Shown in pieces: positions 15,373-23,678 of a stretch of 64,000 bases of DNA. The notes below the pieces were generated by a model. It worked only from the letters and a program-made list of their open reading frames with translations, was not told the origin of the DNA and did no database searches. The DNA lies in NCBI GenBank assembly GCA_046155285.1, contig JBJXEA010000020.1:11333-75332 (forward strand), read 5' to 3'. Origin of the DNA: CAILHX01 sp046155285. GTDB lineage: Bacteria; Pseudomonadota; Gammaproteobacteria; Burkholderiales; Methylophilaceae. Position 1 is the first letter of the stretch. Every line of letters begins with the position of its first letter. A program made the position numbers and the translations under genes.

Positions 15373-15729
15373 TTAAGTGAGAATGGGCGGTTTTAGGGCA
15401 GGAGGATAGAGTTGAGAAATAAACGCCAAATCAGGAAGATTCAGCGTGGGCGCGGCAGAAGCCAGAGGAGCAACGAAGGTCGAAATGATCATAAAACTCA
15501 CCGCCTGAAAACCAAACGCACAGACCCCACAGGCGAAACAGCTGCCGTTGCAGTGCTTTGAAGCTGGTTGCTGGGAGTCCATATTTTGCATATCGTGACA
15601 GGGTGAGGTGGGCGCTTTTTCTAATTGTTGCAGCGCATTCGCCACTTGCATCTGCGTACCCATAGCCAGCGCCGCGCCGGTGAACAGCGGCAGCCAGAGG
15701 ATTAAAAATAGGCAGATAAGACGTTTCAT
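15373..15729 (-). CDS. Small Cys/Met-containing exported protein of the copper cluster
   Basis: A 118-residue protein with a strong signal peptide (residues 1-22, ending ALA). The mature part has a potential metal-binding run: CHDMQNMD, then HCNGSCFACGVCAFG, with five cysteines plus His and Met within about 30 residues. A hydrophobic segment follows (FQAVSFMIISTFVAPLASA). Short proteins of this pattern often lead copper-resistance operons. It is upstream of the efflux and oxidase genes on the same strand, separated by a palindromic repeat. Family not identified with certainty. Confidence 0.7.
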   Translation of the reverse strand: MKRLICLFLILWLPLFTGAALAMGTQMQVANALQQLEKAPTSPCHDMQNMDSQQPASKHCNGSCFACGVCAFGFQAVSFMIISTFVAPLASAAPTLNLPDLAFISQLYPPALKPPILT

Positions 15730-15791
15730 GCTTTCTAAGATAGCATGATTACGAAAAAAGTTCGTGAGAGTTTAATCGCTAGCCGATCGCG

Positions 15792-17021
15792 TTATTCAGC
15801 AACTCGCAAGCTGCCAAACACACCATCCTCCTCATCCCTCGGCCCCGCAGCAAAATAAAGCGCATTGCTATCACCAAGGCTGGCGCCATTGCCAAACAAT
15901 AATCCCCACACCTTGTCTATCTTGACGGGTTTACCTTTTGCGTTGCGCAGTACATCAATAAAACGGCGGGTTTCGGCGTTATAAGCGGCAATCGTGCCAT
16001 CACCAAAGTTGGCTACCAGCAAGCTGTTGGAGAGTGCGCCAAAGTTTTGTGGCGCAAAAGCCATGCCCCAAGGTGCGTTCAATTTGCTTGCATCCTTCCA
16101 CAAGGCAACTAGTTTGCCGTCCTCGGTGAATTCAGCCAGTCTGCCTGACCCTGCTTTTTCCGTATCCTCTTCCCCGGGGAAGATTTCACCCTTGCCGCAT
16201 GTGCCCGCTTTAATATCTGGTTTCGGACATTTTTGCGTTTTGGCATAGGCCACGAAAATATGCGGCTCGCCACTGGGTGTATTGAAAGCCTGCACGTTAA
16301 ACGGTGCGTATTCGCCCGCATCCACCTTGCCGTTTTTGTTTCGGTCAAACGGGTTGTCAAAGCTCACTTCTATCGGTTTGAAAGTCCCGTCAAACACGCG
16401 AATACCAGGCACTTTGCCAAAGTCCGCCAGATACATTCGGCTAAAGTCGTGATTGAGCGCAATACCAAAAAACTGCGCGCCTTGGGCAGAGAGATCAATC
16501 ACCGTCTCTGCGTGACTAGGGAAGGATTTAGACCCGTCCGCATTGACTCGCTCCGTCCATGCAGAAACCACTCCACCATCGCTGGCAAACAGGAATTTCG
16601 CAGGGGCGGTGACAGACTCACCGTTGTCCAAGGTTTGCGTGACGACAAAATCGGTTTTGCTGCCTGAAAACACCGTGCCAGTGGCAAACTGGTTTTCTCC
16701 ACCTACGGGCAGCGTGATTTCTTTCAGCGCATCTTGAAAAAGCCTCTGCAATCCGGCTTCAGGTGAGGCTTGCACGTCACCCACATATTCAAAGCTTTTA
16801 TCTTTAGCCGTCACCCAGAAATGCCCACCCGCGCCCGCCGGACGAATCGCAATGCCCCAGGCATTGATGAATCTTGCGTCTTGCTGAAATGTCGGCGCGT
16901 AACGCGCATGGTTGGCGACCAGATTTTCTTGAAGGTAGCGGTTTTTGCTATTGGGTTCGGCAAAGGACGAGATGGACGAAATGCTAATTAGCGTTAGCAA
17001 CAACAGGGAGATTGGACGCAT
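15792..17021 (-). CDS. Exported TIGR03118-family beta-propeller-like protein with an EF-hand
   Basis: A 409-residue exported protein. A signal peptide ends near FAE (residue 21). The mature part resembles the TIGR03118 family: NAWGIAIRPAGAGGHFWV, FGIALNHD, NAPWGMAFAPQNFG, LLVANFGDGTIAAYN and WGLLFGNG are repeated propeller-like blades. An EF-hand loop (D226, N228, N230, K232, D234, E237 in DRNKNGKVDAGE) suggests calcium binding. Start 17021 follows a GGAG site; the longer frame runs through the Fur-like box and is rejected. Function unknown; the upstream Fur-type site suggests induction by iron limitation. Confidence 0.82.
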   Translation of the reverse strand: MRPISLLLLTLISISSISSFAEPNSKNRYLQENLVANHARYAPTFQQDARFINAWGIAIRPAGAGGHFWVTAKDKSFEYVGDVQASPEAGLQRLFQDALKEITLPVGGENQFATGTVFSGSKTDFVVTQTLDNGESVTAPAKFLFASDGGVVSAWTERVNADGSKSFPSHAETVIDLSAQGAQFFGIALNHDFSRMYLADFGKVPGIRVFDGTFKPIEVSFDNPFDRNKNGKVDAGEYAPFNVQAFNTPSGEPHIFVAYAKTQKCPKPDIKAGTCGKGEIFPGEEDTEKAGSGRLAEFTEDGKLVALWKDASKLNAPWGMAFAPQNFGALSNSLLVANFGDGTIAAYNAETRRFIDVLRNAKGKPVKIDKVWGLLFGNGASLGDSNALYFAAGPRDEEDGVFGSLRVAE

Positions 17022-17054
17022 GTGAAACTCCGGTATCAATGAGGTTTTTATTTT

Positions 17055-17073
17055 AATGATAACCGTTCTCATT
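17055..17073. promoter_or_regulatory. Fur-box-like operator upstream of the TIGR03118-family gene
   Basis: AATGATAACCGTTCTCATT is a 19-bp near-palindrome (arms AATGA/TCATT, inner GATAAC/GTTCTC) matching the Fur consensus style of TGATAAT/ATTATCA inverted hexamers. It ends 34 bases upstream of the start codon, where a repressor would cover the promoter. Fur binding is inferred. Confidence 0.6.
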
Positions 17074-17123
17074 TGCAACACTAAGTGCAGCAGGCGCCGA
17101 TTTAATGCCTATGGATTGTTAAT

Positions 17124-17588
17124 TTAGCTGCCGCCCGCAAACCCATGCTGCCGCCAAGCCTCATACACAAGCACCGCCGCGGTATTAGCAAGGTTCAAGC
17201 TGCGGCTGTTTTCCATCATCGGTAGTCGCAAGCGCCGCTCCGGCGCGAAAGTCTGTAATACTTCCGGCGGTAATCCCCGTGTTTCCGGCCCCAGCACAAA
17301 ACCATCGTTCGCTTCGAATGCAATGCTGTCATAGCGCGTCGCGCCTTTGGTGGTTAACGCAAACAAGCGAATACCGCCCAACACCTGCAAACACGCCGCC
17401 CAATCCTCATGCACCTGCATAGACGCATACTCGTGATAATCCAAGCCGGCGCGTTTGAGTTTCTTGTCTTCCAGCGGAAAACCCAGCGGCTTCACCAGAT
17501 GCAAAGCCACGCCAGCATTGGCGCACAGGCGGATGATGTTGCCGGTGTTGGGCGGGATTTCGGGTTGGTAGAGGATAAGGTTGAACAC
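17124..17588 (-). CDS. trmL: tRNA (cytidine(34)-2'-O)-methyltransferase TrmL
   Basis: A 154-residue SPOUT methyltransferase that 2'-O-methylates the wobble base of tRNA-Leu isoacceptors. The family pattern is complete: LYQPEIPPNTGNIIRLCAN at the N terminus, HLVKPLGFPLEDKKLKRAGLDY, then GPETRGLPPEV and the trefoil-knot SAM loop RSLNLANTAAVLVYEAWRQ. Length equals that of typical TrmL. It stands alone on the minus strand, downstream of the small unknown pair. Confidence 0.95.
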   Translation of the reverse strand: MFNLILYQPEIPPNTGNIIRLCANAGVALHLVKPLGFPLEDKKLKRAGLDYHEYASMQVHEDWAACLQVLGGIRLFALTTKGATRYDSIAFEANDGFVLGPETRGLPPEVLQTFAPERRLRLPMMENSRSLNLANTAAVLVYEAWRQHGFAGGS

Positions 17589-17632
17589 TGTTAACAGTCA
17601 GATTGATGCAGTCAGCAAGGCCAAAAGCAAGC

Positions 17633-17902
17633 TTATTGCTTCATGTTGATGAGTGCTGCCGCTTTAACTTCGCTCCAAGGAGCAACGTCGTTTGGATTGG
17701 CGAGATGGTTTGCTAGACGGTGCTCAAGTTCTTTTTGTTGTGCTAGCGTCAATACGCTTGTTGTGAGCGCTTCTTCAGCAAGGGTGGCTAAAAAATTTTG
17801 AGATTTAGCAAAAGAATCTGACCAGCGTTGTTCAGACTCAGTCTCATCTATGGAAGGTGAGCGCAAATTTTCTTGCTTTTGGTTATTCACTGATAGTCCC
17901 AT
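17633..17902 (-). CDS. Small hypothetical protein
   Basis: An unrecognised 89-residue acidic, soluble protein with no signal or membrane segment. Its helical middle (EEALTTSVLTLAQQKELEHRLANHLANPND) suggests a small helical domain. It overlaps the 3' end of the upstream membrane protein gene by 20 bases, so the two are probably co-expressed. Composition is more AT-rich than the neighbouring trmL and comF, consistent with acquired DNA. Confidence 0.55.
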   Translation of the reverse strand: MGLSVNNQKQENLRSPSIDETESEQRWSDSFAKSQNFLATLAEEALTTSVLTLAQQKELEHRLANHLANPNDVAPWSEVKAAALINMKQ

Positions 17903-18287
17903 CCTTAATTAGCATTTTGCGGGCGGAGCCAACTAAGAAGTAGATGAAAATACCATGTAGGAACCCAATTAAACCTAGCGATATCAGTGTGGCTTTATTG
18001 CTGAATGTAGTATTCGTAGCTATCGCGTAAGCAAGGATTAGCAACTGCTGCACCAGTATATTGGCAAAAATTAAGCCAAAGACAACCTTCAATTTTTCTT
18101 GTTTTGTGAAGTATCGTTTGTTCTGCTTACCAAACGAGATGCAGACGTAATAAATTGAAGCTACCAAGATACCAATATCTGCTCCAGCATTTGATTTGAC
18201 ATTGAAATACGTTAAAACAATACTTGCTAAAATATGAAGCCCGAAATTTGCCAAAAAGAAACGAAACAATAGATTTTTAATCGACAT
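17883..18287 (-). CDS. Small four-helix membrane protein (possibly ABZJ_00895-like)
   Basis: A 134-residue integral membrane protein with four predicted helices (about 8-26, 33-50, 68-88 and 100-120). A short hydrophilic loop carries KQNKRYFTKQEKLKV between helices 2 and 3. That arrangement resembles the uncharacterised ABZJ_00895 family, a weak by-eye resemblance. The gene is AT-rich and overlaps the following 89-residue gene. Function unknown. Confidence 0.6.
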   Translation of the reverse strand: MSIKNLLFRFFLANFGLHILASIVLTYFNVKSNAGADIGILVASIYYVCISFGKQNKRYFTKQEKLKVVFGLIFANILVQQLLILAYAIATNTTFSNKATLISLGLIGFLHGIFIYFLVGSARKMLIKDGTISE

Positions 18288-18310
18288 TTAACTTTATCTT
18301 CCTTAGTGAA

Positions 18311-19021
18311 TTAAATATTGTCATGCGGCAATGTCCGTGCCACCACGTAGCATTCTACCCTTGTCGCCCCCGCTTTTTTCAGCGTTTTCGCCAGCTCATG
18401 GAGGCTGGCACCGCTGGTCATAATGTCGTCTACAATCAGCAAGGTTTTGCCGCTTAAATCCTGAGTGGCGGCGAACACACCTTTGACGTTTTTCGCGCGT
18501 TGCTTGAGTGGTAGGCTGGCTTGCGGTTCGCCGTGGCGGGTGCGGATGACGCACTCCAGTGCAAGGGTGTAGCCATTCCGCTGCGCTAGTTTGCGGGCGA
18601 TTTCTACGGATTGGTTGAAGCCGCGCTCTTGTAGGCGTTGCGGGTGCAGTGGCATGGGGATCAGCAGGTCGGGCGGTGGGTGATGGCGCATCAGGGTTGC
18701 AATCTCGGTTGCCACGATGTCGGCCACATTGAGCAGACCGCGATATTTGAGCGCTTTCAGCAGCGCATCCACGGGGAAGTCGTAGCTAAAGGCGGCATAC
18801 GTGGCATCAAAGGCGGGCGGGTGCTTTAAGCACAGGCCACACACCTCGCCCTGTGGTGCAGGCAAAGCGCACACCGGGCAGGCTGGTATGGTGTGCCGAG
18901 GCAGGTCGCCATGACAATCTTTGCACAAAGCGGACTTTCCTGATGATGCAGCACAAAGCAGGCATTGCTGCGGCAGCAATAATTGCGCTAATTTTGAGCA
19001 GTTGTCAAAAAATTGCTTCAT
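18311..19021 (-). CDS. comF: ComF-family amidophosphoribosyltransferase-like protein
   Basis: A 236-residue ComF protein, linked in other bacteria to processing of DNA taken up during transformation. The N terminus has the double zinc-binding pattern (CLLC..CKDC and CPVC..CGLC). The C-terminal half is a type I phosphoribosyltransferase fold with the PRPP loop LLIVDDIMTSGASL near residue 195. It is divergent from bioB across a family 1 repeat, a common pairing with the biotin genes in proteobacteria. Competence is not demonstrated; no other com genes are in the window. Confidence 0.9.
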   Translation of the reverse strand: MKQFFDNCSKLAQLLLPQQCLLCAASSGKSALCKDCHGDLPRHTIPACPVCALPAPQGEVCGLCLKHPPAFDATYAAFSYDFPVDALLKALKYRGLLNVADIVATEIATLMRHHPPPDLLIPMPLHPQRLQERGFNQSVEIARKLAQRNGYTLALECVIRTRHGEPQASLPLKQRAKNVKGVFAATQDLSGKTLLIVDDIMTSGASLHELAKTLKKAGATRVECYVVARTLPHDNI

Positions 19022-19075
19022 GGTTGGTTGACAGATTACAATTGGGGCTAATTTAATGCCCTAAGTTACTCGTTC

Positions 19076-19180
19076 GTCATTCCCGCGTAGGCGGGAATCT
19101 AGCCAAGTTGGCGACGACGCTAAGGGTTGCCAATGAACTCCGTTGGGGTTTGACTGGATTCCCGCCTACGCGGGAATGAC
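19076..19180. repeat. Dispersed palindromic repeat family 1, copy B (105 bp)
   Basis: Same element as at 9203-9305 but inverted. Read on the minus strand it has the identical 23-bp arm, then CCAGTCAAA, ACGGAGTTCATT and the closing arm. The interior differs elsewhere. It occupies most of the comF-bioB divergent region, so any bioB promoter must lie within or right after it. Confidence 0.85.
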
Positions 19181-19213
19181 AGCTTTTATATTGCCTTAGG
19201 ATAATCGAAAATC

Positions 19214-20182
19214 ATGAATCAAATCGCAGAACTGCCTGTTGAAACCTCAAAAAAATGGCGCGTGGCCGACATCGCCGCGCTGCTGGAAATGCCTTTTGCC
19301 GACTTAATCCATCAAGCGCAAACCGTGCATAGACAAAACTTCGACCCCAACGCGGTGCAAGTCAGCACCTTGCTTTCCATCAAGACCGGTGGCTGCGCTG
19401 AAGATTGTGGCTATTGCCCACAGGCGGCGCGGTATCACACCGGCGTGGAGAATCAAGATTTGATGGCGCTGGAAGATGTGGTGACCGCGGCGCGTACCGC
19501 CAAGGATAAGGGTGCTAGCCGTTTCTGCATGGGCGCTGCTTGGCGCGGCCCTAAGCAGCGCGATTTAGAACCGGTGCTGAAAATGATCGCCGAGGTGAAG
19601 GCGATGGGGCTGGAAACCTGCGCGACTTTGGGCATGCTCAAGGAAGGCCAAGCCGAGCAACTCAAGGAATCTGGCTTGGATTATTACAATCACAATCTGG
19701 ATACCGCGCCTGAATTTTACGGCGAGGTCATCAGCACCCGCACCTATCAAGACCGTCTGGATACGCTGGAACAAGTGCGCGATGCGGGCATGAACGTTTG
19801 CTGCGGCGGCATAGTCGGCATGGGTGAATCGCGCGTGCAACGTGCTGGTTTGCTGGCGCAACTGGCGAATATGGACACGCCGCCGGAATCGGTGCCTATC
19901 AATATGTTGACACAGGTAGAAGGCACGCCCTTGTGCGGCACTGAGCCGTTGGATGCGTTTGAGTTCATCCGCACTGTGGCAGCAGCGCGTATCACCATGC
20001 CCAAGTCGCACGTGCGACTTTCGGCGGGTCGCAGCGAGATGCCGGAAACCATGCAGGCGCTGTGTTTCATCGCCGGCGCTAACTCAATTTTCTACGGCGA
20101 AAAATTGCTGACCACGGGCAACCCGGACACCGAAAGTGACCAGCGTTTGTTTGAAAAGCTGGGCATCCATCCGGAAGGCTGA
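19214..20182 (+). CDS. bioB: Biotin synthase BioB
   Basis: A 322-residue radical-SAM enzyme that inserts sulfur into dethiobiotin. The [4Fe-4S] motif is GGCAEDCGYCPQ (CxxxCxxC, about residues 59-66). The family blocks YYNHNLDT, CCGGIVGMGE and the C-terminal RLSAGR are present. It is the first gene of a bioB-F-H-C-D cluster and shares TGATG with bioF. No bioA is present in the window, so the KAPA-to-DAPA aminotransferase must be encoded elsewhere. Start ATG 19214 is preceded by an AGGATAA stretch. Confidence 0.97.
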   Translation: MNQIAELPVETSKKWRVADIAALLEMPFADLIHQAQTVHRQNFDPNAVQVSTLLSIKTGGCAEDCGYCPQAARYHTGVENQDLMALEDVVTAARTAKDKGASRFCMGAAWRGPKQRDLEPVLKMIAEVKAMGLETCATLGMLKEGQAEQLKESGLDYYNHNLDTAPEFYGEVISTRTYQDRLDTLEQVRDAGMNVCCGGIVGMGESRVQRAGLLAQLANMDTPPESVPINMLTQVEGTPLCGTEPLDAFEFIRTVAAARITMPKSHVRLSAGRSEMPETMQALCFIAGANSIFYGEKLLTTGNPDTESDQRLFEKLGIHPEG

Positions 20183-21333
20183 TGTTTGAAGCCTTGCAGC
20201 AGGAGCTAAACCAACGCAAGGCGGCGGGCTTGTTGCGCCGTCGGCGTTTGCTGGAAAGCGCTCAGGGCACACACATCAAAGTGGATGGCCGCGAGGTTTT
20301 ATCATTTTGTAGCAACGATTATCTCGGCCTCGCCAATCATCCCGCCATTATCAGCGCGGTTAAACAAGCCGCTGACCAAGCAGGCGTGGGCAGTGGCGCA
20401 TCGCATCTCATCACCGGGCATCATCAATACCATCACGATTTGGAACTAGCGCTGGCTGCGTTCGTTGGCTTGCCGCGTGCGCTGCTTTTCTCCAGCGGTT
20501 ATATGGCGAATATGGGCGCGGTGACGGCGCTGGTGGGGCGTGGTGATGCGGTGTTTGCCGACAAGCTCAATCACGCTTCTTTGAACGACGCGGTGTTGCT
20601 TTCCCGTGCTGATTTCAAGCGCTTTCCACATAACGATATAGCTGCGCTGGAAAAGCTGCTCGCCGCTTCCAAGGCCAAACGTAAATTGATATTGGTGGAC
20701 GCGGTGTTCAGCATGGATGGCGACATCGCGCCGGTGTTGGAATTGCTGGCATTGTGTGAAAAATATGACGCATGGCTGATGCTGGATGACGCACATGGGT
20801 TTGGGGTGCTGGGCAAGGATGGGCGGGGGGTGTTGCAACATTTCGGCGTGCAAAGTTCGCGCATCATTTATATGGCTACGCTGGGTAAGGCGGCTGGGGT
20901 TTCCGGCGCGTTTGTGGCGGGCGATGCAACGCTGATCGAATATCTGATTCAGAACGCCCGCACCCATATTTACACCACGGCAAGTCCGCCCTTATTGGCT
21001 TCTGGTGTGATAGCAAGTTTAAGAGTTATCAAGCAAGAGCCGCAGCGCCGTGAGCAATTGCAGGCGCTAATTGCTGCTTTGCGTGCCGGACTTAAACTAA
21101 AAAACTGGTATTTAGCCGATTCTGAAACTGCGATACAGCCTTTGATTATCGGCAATAACGAAGAGGCTTTAAGCGTAAGTGAGCGCTCATGGGAGCGTGG
21201 AGTTTTGGTGCCCGCCATCCGTCCACCTACGGTTCCAAAAGGTACGGCGCGCTTGCGTATCTCTTTATCTGCAGCCCATACGCTGCAAGATGTGGACAAG
21301 CTAATAAGCGCACTGAATGAACTTGCACATTGA
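20182..21333 (+). CDS. bioF: 8-amino-7-oxononanoate synthase BioF
   Basis: A 383-residue PLP enzyme that condenses pimeloyl-ACP with alanine. Family motifs: CSNDYLGLANHP, GSGASHLITGHH, MLDDAHGFGVLG and the PLP-Lys region YMATLGKAAGVSGAFVAG. The start overlaps the bioB stop (TGATG). The 3' end overlaps bioH by 17 bases, so the cluster is tightly coupled. Confidence 0.97.
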   Translation: MFEALQQELNQRKAAGLLRRRRLLESAQGTHIKVDGREVLSFCSNDYLGLANHPAIISAVKQAADQAGVGSGASHLITGHHQYHHDLELALAAFVGLPRALLFSSGYMANMGAVTALVGRGDAVFADKLNHASLNDAVLLSRADFKRFPHNDIAALEKLLAASKAKRKLILVDAVFSMDGDIAPVLELLALCEKYDAWLMLDDAHGFGVLGKDGRGVLQHFGVQSSRIIYMATLGKAAGVSGAFVAGDATLIEYLIQNARTHIYTTASPPLLASGVIASLRVIKQEPQRREQLQALIAALRAGLKLKNWYLADSETAIQPLIIGNNEEALSVSERSWERGVLVPAIRPPTVPKGTARLRISLSAAHTLQDVDKLISALNELAH

Positions 21334-22075
21334 AACCCTAGGACTAGGCCGAGATTTGGTGCTGCTGCACGGCTGGGGCATGCACGGCGGGGTGTGGAAT
21401 TCGGTTAAGGAAAAATTGGCCGAGCGCTTCCGGCTGCACATCTTGGATTTGCCGGGGTTCGGCCATAGTGCGGCGATTGCGCCTTATACCTTGAGCCATT
21501 TGGTGGAATCTATTGCGTCACAAGTGCCAGAAAACATCGTGCTATGCGGCTGGTCTTTGGGTGGGCAAGTGGCTTTGCAATGGGCGTTGCAGCGACCACA
21601 GCAGCTAGAAAAGTTGCTGCTGGTGAGCGCCACGCCGCGCTTCATCCGCGAACCTACTTGGGAATACGGCATTGAACTGGAGACTTTCCGCCAGTTTGCT
21701 GACGGTGTGCAAAACGACTACCAACCCGCCATCACGCGATTTTTGAGCTTGCAGGCGCAAGGTGGCGAGGATGCGCGGCATACCACACGAGAATTGAAAG
21801 CGCACTTTTTTCAGCGCCCAGCGCCGGACAAACAAGCCTTGCAGGCGGGTTTGCAGATTTTACTCGATGCAGATTTTAGAGATAGTGCGGCCGAGATTCG
21901 CGTGCCGACTTGTGTGCTGCACGGCGACCGTGACCGTATTGCTCCATTGGCAGCTGGCGAGTGGTTGGCACATTGTTTAAGTGCAGAACTTCATGTTTGT
22001 AAGAATGCCTCGCATGCGCCATTTTTATCTCATCCGGCGTGGTTTTTAGAAAGAGTCACTGAGTTTTTAGCATGA
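21317..22075 (+). CDS. bioH: Pimeloyl-ACP methyl ester carboxylesterase BioH
   Basis: A 252-residue alpha/beta hydrolase that removes the methyl group from pimeloyl-ACP methyl ester. The nucleophile elbow is CGWSLGGQVA; the N-terminal oxyanion region is LLHGWGMHGGVW; the acid and His lie in LHGDRDRIAP and NASHAPFLSHP. It is inside the bio operon, overlapping bioF at the start and bioC (ATGA) at the end. Position before bioC supports BioH over a generic esterase. Confidence 0.95.
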   Translation: MNLHIETLGLGRDLVLLHGWGMHGGVWNSVKEKLAERFRLHILDLPGFGHSAAIAPYTLSHLVESIASQVPENIVLCGWSLGGQVALQWALQRPQQLEKLLLVSATPRFIREPTWEYGIELETFRQFADGVQNDYQPAITRFLSLQAQGGEDARHTTRELKAHFFQRPAPDKQALQAGLQILLDADFRDSAAEIRVPTCVLHGDRDRIAPLAAGEWLAHCLSAELHVCKNASHAPFLSHPAWFLERVTEFLA

Positions 22076-22938
22076 ACGACGAATACCAAATTGATAAAAA
22101 GCGTGTCCGCCTGTCGTTTGGGCGCGCCGCGACTGGCTATGAGAAGTCCGCCGTGTTGCAGCGCGAAGTGCTTAACCGCATGTTGTCACGCCTAGAAGTT
22201 GTCGCGCTCAAGCCGCAAGCCATACTGGATGCGGGTTGTGGTACAGGTTTGGGTGGCCGCAGCCTGGCCAAGCGCTATAAAAAAAGTTGCATCACCAGTT
22301 TGGATTTTGCGCCACCCATGTTACAAATGGTGAGATCTCAGCAGCACTGGCTATCAAAATTGCTTACTACCCAAACGCTTATCTGTGGTGACATCGAAGC
22401 CATGCCGATTCAGGCTACAAGTCAAGATTTAGTGTGGTCGAATCTGGCATTGCAATGGTGCAACGACCTAGACGCAGCTTTCACCGAAATGCACCGGGTG
22501 TTGCGTCCGGAAGGTTTGCTCATGTTCAGCACGTTTGGCCCAGACACTTTGAAGGAGTTGCGCCAGTCCGCAAGTATCGATGGGCGTACCCACGTTAGCC
22601 GCTTCATTGATATGCACGACATCGGCGATGCTTTAATCCGCGCTGGATTTTCTGCGCCGGTGATGGACGTAGAATATTTTACTTTGACTTACGATAACGC
22701 TCTCGGTGTGATGCGCGAACTCAAAGCCATAGGTGCACACAACGCCACCCAAGGCCGTCCTCAAGCGTTGCACGGACGGAAGTTTTTGCAAGACTTGAGC
22801 GCACAATATGAGCATTTCCGCCAAGCAGACGGTAAGCTGCCCGCGACCTACGAAGTGGTTTACGGACACGCTTGGAAGCCGCAACCTAAGGCGGTTCTGG
22901 CGGATGGTGCGCAACCATTACATTTTCGAAAAAGATGA
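22072..22938 (+). CDS. bioC: Malonyl-ACP O-methyltransferase BioC
   Basis: A 288-residue SAM methyltransferase that starts pimelate synthesis by methylating malonyl-ACP. The SAM motif I is ILDAGCGTGLGGRSLAK. The BioC signatures FGRAATGYEKSAVLQREV, SNLALQWCNDLDAAFTEMHRVL and FSTFGPDTLKELR are present. It overlaps bioH and bioD by 4 bases each. It is somewhat longer than E. coli BioC (~251), with extra C-terminal sequence as in other betaproteobacteria. Confidence 0.95.
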   Translation: MNDEYQIDKKRVRLSFGRAATGYEKSAVLQREVLNRMLSRLEVVALKPQAILDAGCGTGLGGRSLAKRYKKSCITSLDFAPPMLQMVRSQQHWLSKLLTTQTLICGDIEAMPIQATSQDLVWSNLALQWCNDLDAAFTEMHRVLRPEGLLMFSTFGPDTLKELRQSASIDGRTHVSRFIDMHDIGDALIRAGFSAPVMDVEYFTLTYDNALGVMRELKAIGAHNATQGRPQALHGRKFLQDLSAQYEHFRQADGKLPATYEVVYGHAWKPQPKAVLADGAQPLHFRKR

Positions 22939-23600
22939 CAAGAGCCTATTTCATCACCGGCACCGACACCAATGTCGGCAAAACTTACGTCAGCTGCGGT
23001 TTACTACGCACTTTTGCGGCGGAAGGCCGAAGTGTCATCGGCATGAAACCAATCGCCGCCGGATGTGAGCTTGTGGGAGAGTTGCTCGTCAATGACGACG
23101 TACGCCAGCTGCAAGCTGCCAGCAATATAAAGGCAGCTTTGACAGACATCAACCCTTATGCCTTTGTGCCGCCCATCGCCCCGCACATCGCAGCACAGCA
23201 AGCGAGTGTTGAGATTGAATTTGCGCCCATCGTGCAAGCCTTTAAGCGTCTGCAACAGCAAGCTGAGGTGGTGATTGTGGAGGGCGTGGGCGGCTTTTGC
23301 GTGCCGCTCAATGCACATCAAGACAGTGCAGATCTGGCGGTGGCTTTGGGTTTGCCCGTCATCTTGGTGGTGGCTTTACGTTTGGGGTGCTTAAATCACG
23401 CCCTACTCACCGTGCAGGCGATTCATCAGCGTGGCTTGACTTTGGCAGGCTGGGTGGCTAACGATATAGGCGACGGGATGTTGGCGCAGGCGGAAAATAT
23501 CAGTGCTTTGCAGCAGCGCATCAACGCGCCATTGATTGCACAGCTACCCGCCCAGATAACAGCCGATTCGGCATATTTTTCGCTTGCCAAAATCTTGTAA
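22935..23600 (+). CDS. bioD: ATP-dependent dethiobiotin synthetase BioD
   Basis: A 221-residue enzyme that closes the ureido ring of dethiobiotin with CO2 and ATP. The P-loop is ITGTDTNVGKTYVS (residues 7-20); KPIAAGC and VEGVGGFCVPL are the other conserved loops. It is the last gene of the bio operon, with a 4-base overlap with bioC. An intergenic stretch of 78 bases follows before the chemoreceptor gene. Confidence 0.96.
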   Translation: MTRAYFITGTDTNVGKTYVSCGLLRTFAAEGRSVIGMKPIAAGCELVGELLVNDDVRQLQAASNIKAALTDINPYAFVPPIAPHIAAQQASVEIEFAPIVQAFKRLQQQAEVVIVEGVGGFCVPLNAHQDSADLAVALGLPVILVVALRLGCLNHALLTVQAIHQRGLTLAGWVANDIGDGMLAQAENISALQQRINAPLIAQLPAQITADSAYFSLAKIL

Positions 23601-23678
23601 TCGGACTATAAAATCGGGGCTGCTGAGTTACTTAAATCTGTGCTGATATAACTGTGCTGAAATAAAAAGGAATAAATT

